64,000 nucleotides of DNA from Psychroflexus sediminis (lineage in GTDB: Bacteria; Bacteroidota; Bacteroidia; Flavobacteriales; Flavobacteriaceae). The notes under the pieces were generated by a model. That model worked only from the letters and a program-made list of their open reading frames with translations. It was not told the origin of the DNA and ran no database searches. Numbering within the stretch: position 1 is the first letter of the stretch; each line of letters starts with the position of its first letter. Below, piece after piece: positions 59,823 through 64,000 of the stretch. The position numbers and the translations under genes were made by a program. The DNA is taken from assembly GCF_900099815.1 (NCBI RefSeq), contig NZ_FNCW01000001.1:5933-69932 (forward strand), read 5' to 3'.

Positions 59823-62800
59823 TTAATTTAGTTTTTCAATTGCTAAAACGGTTTGGATATCATCAAATTCTATCTGTAAACCATCTTTTACTTTTGGGGT
59901 TAAATTTATAGTATTCGTTAGTGTTTCTGTTTTTATATAGCCCAGGTTTTGATGAACAGCCTCGGAAAGTTTTCCGCTTTCCTGAAGATGAATATCGATG
60001 CGGTCTGTCACTTCAAGACCAGAGTCTTTTCTCAGGTTTTGAATTCTGTTGACCAGTTCCCTGGCTATGCCTTCGTTTACTAAATCTTCGTTGAGCGTAA
60101 CATCTAAAGCTACTGTGAGACCATTTCCACTGGCTACCAGCCAGCCTTCAATATCCTGAGAAAGAATCTCTACTTCTTCAAGACGGATTTCAGTAGGTTC
60201 TCCGTTCACTTTTAGCTCAATATGCTTGTTTTTTTCTAATTCTGCAATGTCTTTGGCGTCCATATTTTGGATGGCCTGAGCGACATGCTTCATCTCTTTT
60301 CCAAAACGCGGTCCTAAAACCTTGAAATTGGGTTTGATATCCTTGACTAAAATCCCTGAGGTGTCATCGATAAATTCGATGGTCTTTACGTTGATTTCTG
60401 ACTTGATCAGGTCTGAAACTTCAGCGATTTTTTCTTTGACCGTTGGATCCAAAACCGGTATCATAATACGTTCCAAAGGTTGTCTCACTTTAATCATTTC
60501 CTTTTTTCTCAAGGATAAGGCTAAAGAGGATATGCTTTGAGCCATCTGCATTTTATGCTCCAAATCTTTATCGATTAACTCAGGATTTTGCTTAGGAAAA
60601 TTGGCCAAATGTACACTCTCTTTATGATCCCCAAGACTAGTCGATGTTAAATCTTTGTAGAGTCGGTCAGAGAAAAAGGGTGCAACAGGTGCAGAGAGCT
60701 GTGCGATGGTTTTTAAACAGGTAAACAGGGTCTGGTAAGCCGATATTTTATCGGTTTTGTAGTCGCCTTTCCAGAAGCGTCGTCTACTTAAACGTACATA
60801 CCAGTTACTCATGTTTTCCTGGACGAATTCTGAAATGGCTCGCGTGGCCTTCGTCGGTTCGTAGTTGGCATAAAATTCATCTACGGTTTGGATAAGCGTA
60901 TTCAGTTCTGAAAGAATCCAGCGGTCAATTTCCGGGCGTTCTTTGCTGTCGATGTCTTGTTCTTTATACTGAAACTGATCCAGGTTGGCATACATGGAAA
61001 AGAACGAATAGGTGTTATAAAGCGTACCGAAAAACTTTCGCTGGACTTCGCCAATGCCTTCCAGATCAAATTTTAAGTTGTCCCAGGGGTTGGCGTTGGA
61101 AATCATATACCAACGCGTGGCATCCGGGCCGTAAGTGTCCAGGGTGATAAACGGATCTGCAGCATTGCCTAGTCGCTTGGACATTTTCTGTCCGTTTTTA
61201 TCTAAAACCAGGCCGTTGGAAACCACGTTTTTATAAGCCACATCATCAAAAATCATCGTGCCAATGGCATGCAGGGTATAAAACCAGCCTCTGGTCTGGT
61301 CAACGCCTTCCGCGATAAAATCTGCAGATCTCCAGGTGTCTTCCACTTTTTCTTTGTTTTCGAAAGGGTAGTGCCACTGCGCATAAGGCATGGATCCGGA
61401 ATCGAACCATACATCTATCAAATCTGCTTCGCGTTTCATAGGTTGTCCTGTAGACGATACCAGGGTGATTTGATCTACGGTGTTTTTATGTAAGTCTACT
61501 TTCTCGTAGTTTTCCTCGCTGAGGTTGTCTACTTCGAAACTTGCAAAGGGATCTTCATCCATAACCCCGGCGTTTACCGCTTTTTGGATTTCTGCTTTCA
61601 GTTCTTTGATAGAACCTATGATGATCTCTTCTTTGCCGTCTTCGGTTCTCCAGATAGGCAGAGGGATTCCCCAGTAGCGAGATCTGGATAAGTTCCAGTC
61701 GTTGGCATTGGCAAGCCAGTTTCCAAAACGACCCTCTCCTGTTGCTGCGGGTTTCCAGTTGATGGACTTATTGAGTTCGTGCATTCTGTCCTTAAATTCG
61801 GTCACTTTGATAAACCAGGAATCCAGGGGATAATATAGAATAGGCTTATCGGTTCTCCAGCAGTTGGGATAGGAGTGCACGTATTTTTCAACCAAAAAGG
61901 CTCTGTTTTGTTCTTTTAACTGAATGGCGATTTCCACATCTACAGATTTCTCCGGGGCCTCGCCATCTTCGTAGTATTCATTTTTGACATACTTGCCCGC
62001 GAGGTGACCGGCTTCCGGGCGGAATCTTCCTTTTAGGTCGACCAAAGGCACTAAGTTGTCATTGTCATCTTTGACCAAAAGTCCGGGAACTTCCGGCTTC
62101 GCCTGCTTACAAACCATGGCATCATCTGCCCCAAAGGTTGGCGCCGTATGAACAATTCCTGTACCGTCCTCTGTCGTGACAAAATCTCCGGCAATGACCC
62201 GAAAAGCGTCTTTTGGCGAATGGTAGGGCAGAGCAAACTTCATCAGTTGTTCGTATCGAGCTTCGATTAGGCTTTCTCCTTTAATTTCAGCAACAATTGT
62301 ATAAGGCAGTTTCTTAAGGGAATTAACCAAGTCAATTGTATCTGTTAGTTGGTCTAGATCACCAGAATTTTTTGTAACCGACTTTAGAATATCATAAATA
62401 TGTTCATTATCCTTTGTCTTTTTAGGAACCGTACTTGAATCAATAAGAAATTCATACAAATCTTCACTTTCAAAATACTTTTTACCTAAAAGGTTTTTAA
62501 CTAAGTTCTTAGCAAATATTACGTTGATAGGTTCGAAAGTATATTGATTGAAAGTTTTAACAACTACATACTCTATTTTTTTACCGATGGTAAGCGCCGT
62601 ATTACTTGGCAGTGTCCAGGGTGTGGTGGTCCAGGCCAGGAAGAAAATATCACCTTCCACGGTTTGAAGCTGTTCCGGTAAGCTGTTTTTGATGGCTTTA
62701 AACTGAGCAGTGACCGTCGTGTCTGAGACATCCTGATACGTCCCCGGCTGGTTGAGCTCGTGAGAACTCAAGCCTGTTCCTGCTTTTGGTGAATAGGGCT

Positions 62801-63341
62801 GAATGGTATAGCCTTTATAAATCAGGCCTTTTTTATAAATTTCGGAAAGCAGCCACCAAACGCTTTCCATATATTTGGATTTGTAGGTGATGTACGGATT
62901 TTCCATATCTACCCAGTAGCCAATTTTTTTGGTCAGGTCGTTCCACACATCGGTGTAACGCATGACTGCTTCTTTACAGGCGTTGTTGTAGTCTTCTATA
63001 GAAATTTTGGTTCCGATATCTTCTTTGGAAATTCCAAGCTCTTTCTCCACTTTGAGTTCCACGGGAAGTCCGTGAGTGTCCCAGCCCGCTTTTCGCTTGA
63101 CCTGAAATCCCTTCTGAGTTTTGTAGCGGCAAAAAATATCCTTGATGCTTCTGGCCATGACATGGTGAATACCAGGCATGCCATTGGCAGATGGAGGACC
63201 TTCGAAGAAAATGAAAGGCTCCGCGCCTTCGCGCTCGTCCATGCTTTTATCGAAAATAGCATTTTCATCCCAAAAACGCGTGATGTCTTCTGCGACTTTT
63301 GGGAGGTCAAGTCCTTTATATTCAGGAAATTTCTTGCTCAT
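59823..63341 (-). CDS. ileS: Isoleucine-tRNA ligase
   Basis: A 1172-residue class I aminoacyl-tRNA synthetase. HIGH motif as GMPGIHHVMAR (about residues 54-64); KMSKS motif as KMSKRLGN at about residue 720. The editing domain is between them (WTTTPWTLPSNTAL, GTGIVHTAPTFGADDAMV). Anticodon-binding and C-terminal parts follow. Length is usual for the long eukaryote-like IleS of many bacteria. A probable promoter lies at 63366-63398. The dksA-like gene follows after one base. The upstream 242-base gap to radA has no other feature. Confidence 0.97.
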   Translation of the reverse strand: MSKKFPEYKGLDLPKVAEDITRFWDENAIFDKSMDEREGAEPFIFFEGPPSANGMPGIHHVMARSIKDIFCRYKTQKGFQVKRKAGWDTHGLPVELKVEKELGISKEDIGTKISIEDYNNACKEAVMRYTDVWNDLTKKIGYWVDMENPYITYKSKYMESVWWLLSEIYKKGLIYKGYTIQPYSPKAGTGLSSHELNQPGTYQDVSDTTVTAQFKAIKNSLPEQLQTVEGDIFFLAWTTTPWTLPSNTALTIGKKIEYVVVKTFNQYTFEPINVIFAKNLVKNLLGKKYFESEDLYEFLIDSSTVPKKTKDNEHIYDILKSVTKNSGDLDQLTDTIDLVNSLKKLPYTIVAEIKGESLIEARYEQLMKFALPYHSPKDAFRVIAGDFVTTEDGTGIVHTAPTFGADDAMVCKQAKPEVPGLLVKDDNDNLVPLVDLKGRFRPEAGHLAGKYVKNEYYEDGEAPEKSVDVEIAIQLKEQNRAFLVEKYVHSYPNCWRTDKPILYYPLDSWFIKVTEFKDRMHELNKSINWKPAATGEGRFGNWLANANDWNLSRSRYWGIPLPIWRTEDGKEEIIIGSIKELKAEIQKAVNAGVMDEDPFASFEVDNLSEENYEKVDLHKNTVDQITLVSSTGQPMKREADLIDVWFDSGSMPYAQWHYPFENKEKVEDTWRSADFIAEGVDQTRGWFYTLHAIGTMIFDDVAYKNVVSNGLVLDKNGQKMSKRLGNAADPFITLDTYGPDATRWYMISNANPWDNLKFDLEGIGEVQRKFFGTLYNTYSFFSMYANLDQFQYKEQDIDSKERPEIDRWILSELNTLIQTVDEFYANYEPTKATRAISEFVQENMSNWYVRLSRRRFWKGDYKTDKISAYQTLFTCLKTIAQLSAPVAPFFSDRLYKDLTSTSLGDHKESVHLANFPKQNPELIDKDLEHKMQMAQSISSLALSLRKKEMIKVRQPLERIMIPVLDPTVKEKIAEVSDLIKSEINVKTIEFIDDTSGILVKDIKPNFKVLGPRFGKEMKHVAQAIQNMDAKDIAELEKNKHIELKVNGEPTEIRLEEVEILSQDIEGWLVASGNGLTVALDVTLNEDLVNEGIARELVNRIQNLRKDSGLEVTDRIDIHLQESGKLSEAVHQNLGYIKTETLTNTINLTPKVKDGLQIEFDDIQTVLAIEKLN

Positions 63342-63365
63342 TTCTGGTTTTTTTCAAATGATTTG

Positions 63366-63398
63366 CAAAAATAGGGATTTTATCCAAATTGACCCCAA
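63366..63398 (-). promoter_or_regulatory. Probable promoter of ileS
   Basis: On the minus strand TATTTTTG (63373-63366) fits TAnnTTTG, and TTG (63398-63396) lies 22 bases upstream of it. The ileS start is 24 bases downstream. Confidence 0.5.
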
Positions 63399-63583
63399 GT
63401 CTCAGGAAAATCTGAAATAAACTTGAGTAAATTAAACGGTTTAATCTATAACGCAGAATTTCAGTCTTAAAATACCGACAGTCCTGGGCTTCAGGTCACT
63501 TAAGGGTTTAGGTTCCTGTCTGGAAAACCTGCATACAGGCAGCTTTAGATTCCGAAGAACTTAAATTTTAAATCAGTAGTTTC

Positions 63584-64000
63584 CTAAAAAAGGGTATCGA
63601 CCACATCTTCAATTTTAGCGACGCGGATCACGTTAATTTTATAATCACTGCGCGGTAATTTGCTTTGTTTGGAGATAAGGATTGAGGCAAAACCTAGTTT
63701 TTCGGCTTCCATCACACGCTGCTCCACCCGTGTTACCGGGCGAATTTCTCCGGCAAGACCGACTTCTGCAGCGAAGCAAATGTCTTTGGAAATGGAAACG
63801 TCTTCACTGGACGATAAAATGGCCGCGACCACTGCCAAATCAATAGCAGGGTCGTCTATGCTGATGCCACCTGTGATATTGAGAAAAACGTCTTTCGCAC
63901 CGAGGCGGAAACCCGCTCTTTTTTCCAAAACAGCCAAGACCATGTTGAGTCGTTTGAGGTTATAACCTGTCGCCGAACGCTGAGGAGTGCCGTAAACAGC
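63584..64000 (-). CDS. radA: DNA repair protein RadA, C-terminal part (continues beyond window)
   Basis: The last 138 codons of RadA/Sms, open across the window edge (AVYGTPQRSATGYNLKRLNMVLAVLEKR). It shows the Lon-protease-like C-terminal domain: VFLNITGGISIDDPAIDLAVVAAILSS, and FAAEVGLAGEIRPVTRVEQRVMEAEKLGF. RadA is an ATPase/helicase for branch migration in recombination; its ATPase core and zinc finger lie outside the window. The 5' end is not seen here. Confidence 0.93.
   Translation of the reverse strand, partial: AVYGTPQRSATGYNLKRLNMVLAVLEKRAGFRLGAKDVFLNITGGISIDDPAIDLAVVAAILSSSEDVSISKDICFAAEVGLAGEIRPVTRVEQRVMEAEKLGFASILISKQSKLPRSDYKINVIRVAKIEDVVDTLF

Noticed and set aside
1-64000. tRNA or rRNA genes
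   Set aside because: No cloverleaf with a GGTTCGAATCC-type arm or rRNA stretch was recognised in any gap; a tRNA search program would settle it.

Overview
The window comes from a member of the Bacteroidota, most likely a marine Flavobacteriaceae. It is AT-rich, carries SusC/SusD genes, a type IX secretion (T9SS) C-terminal sorting domain, a LacI regulator beside a glycan locus, TAnnTTTG promoter boxes and few Shine-Dalgarno sites. No rRNA, tRNA, phage or CRISPR was recognised.

Layout. 1-13.8 kb is mostly housekeeping: a DUF2795 protein, secA, a DUF4199-like membrane protein, a YebC-type factor, a PlsC acyltransferase, trpS, an aldo/keto reductase, a DUF2237 protein, a zinc alcohol dehydrogenase and a YceI-porin-YceI group. 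It is interrupted at 8.5-9.45 kb by a REP-associated tyrosine transposase (RAYT) flanked by palindromic REP-like repeats. 14.0-45.3 kb is a large polysaccharide utilization locus (PUL) whose enzymes (GH3, GH16, GH30, three GH17 domains, a GH149-type phosphorylase and an unclassified clan-A hydrolase) point to a beta-1,3/1,6-glucan such as laminarin. 45.4-48.6 kb holds mscL, a fused two-domain acyltransferase, a HIT protein and a CYTH protein. 48.0-52.7 kb is a tandem segmental duplication whose two copies have decayed in complementary ways. 51-59.2 kb is an envelope and stress-like cluster: small coiled-coil proteins, MscS, lipoproteins, OmpA, LapA-like and AraC. 59.4-64 kb is ileS with a DksA-like gene, and the 3' end of radA.

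How the PUL may work. A membrane-spanning Y_Y_Y/LuxR-type sensor and a terminal LacI regulator bracket the locus. SusC/SusD and PKD or CBM-like lipoproteins would bind and import glucan. GH16, lipoprotein GH17, GH30 and GH3 would cut it outside the cell or in the periplasm. An inner-membrane symporter fused to a GH17 domain, a free cytosolic GH17 and a cytosolic GH149-type phosphorylase would finish beta-1,3-oligoglucans inside, partly by phosphorolysis. A 26-bp conserved element lies 155-201 bp before three PUL transcripts (susC, the hydrolase-barrel operon and the T9SS protein) and is the best candidate operator.

Most notable: the symporter-GH17 fusion, a clan-A hydrolase fused to a predicted outer-membrane barrel, the shared 26-bp element, the RAYT/REP locus, the reciprocal decay of the duplicated block, and a coiled-coil protein fused in frame to a lipoprotein. 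All functions are inferred from sequence reading alone.
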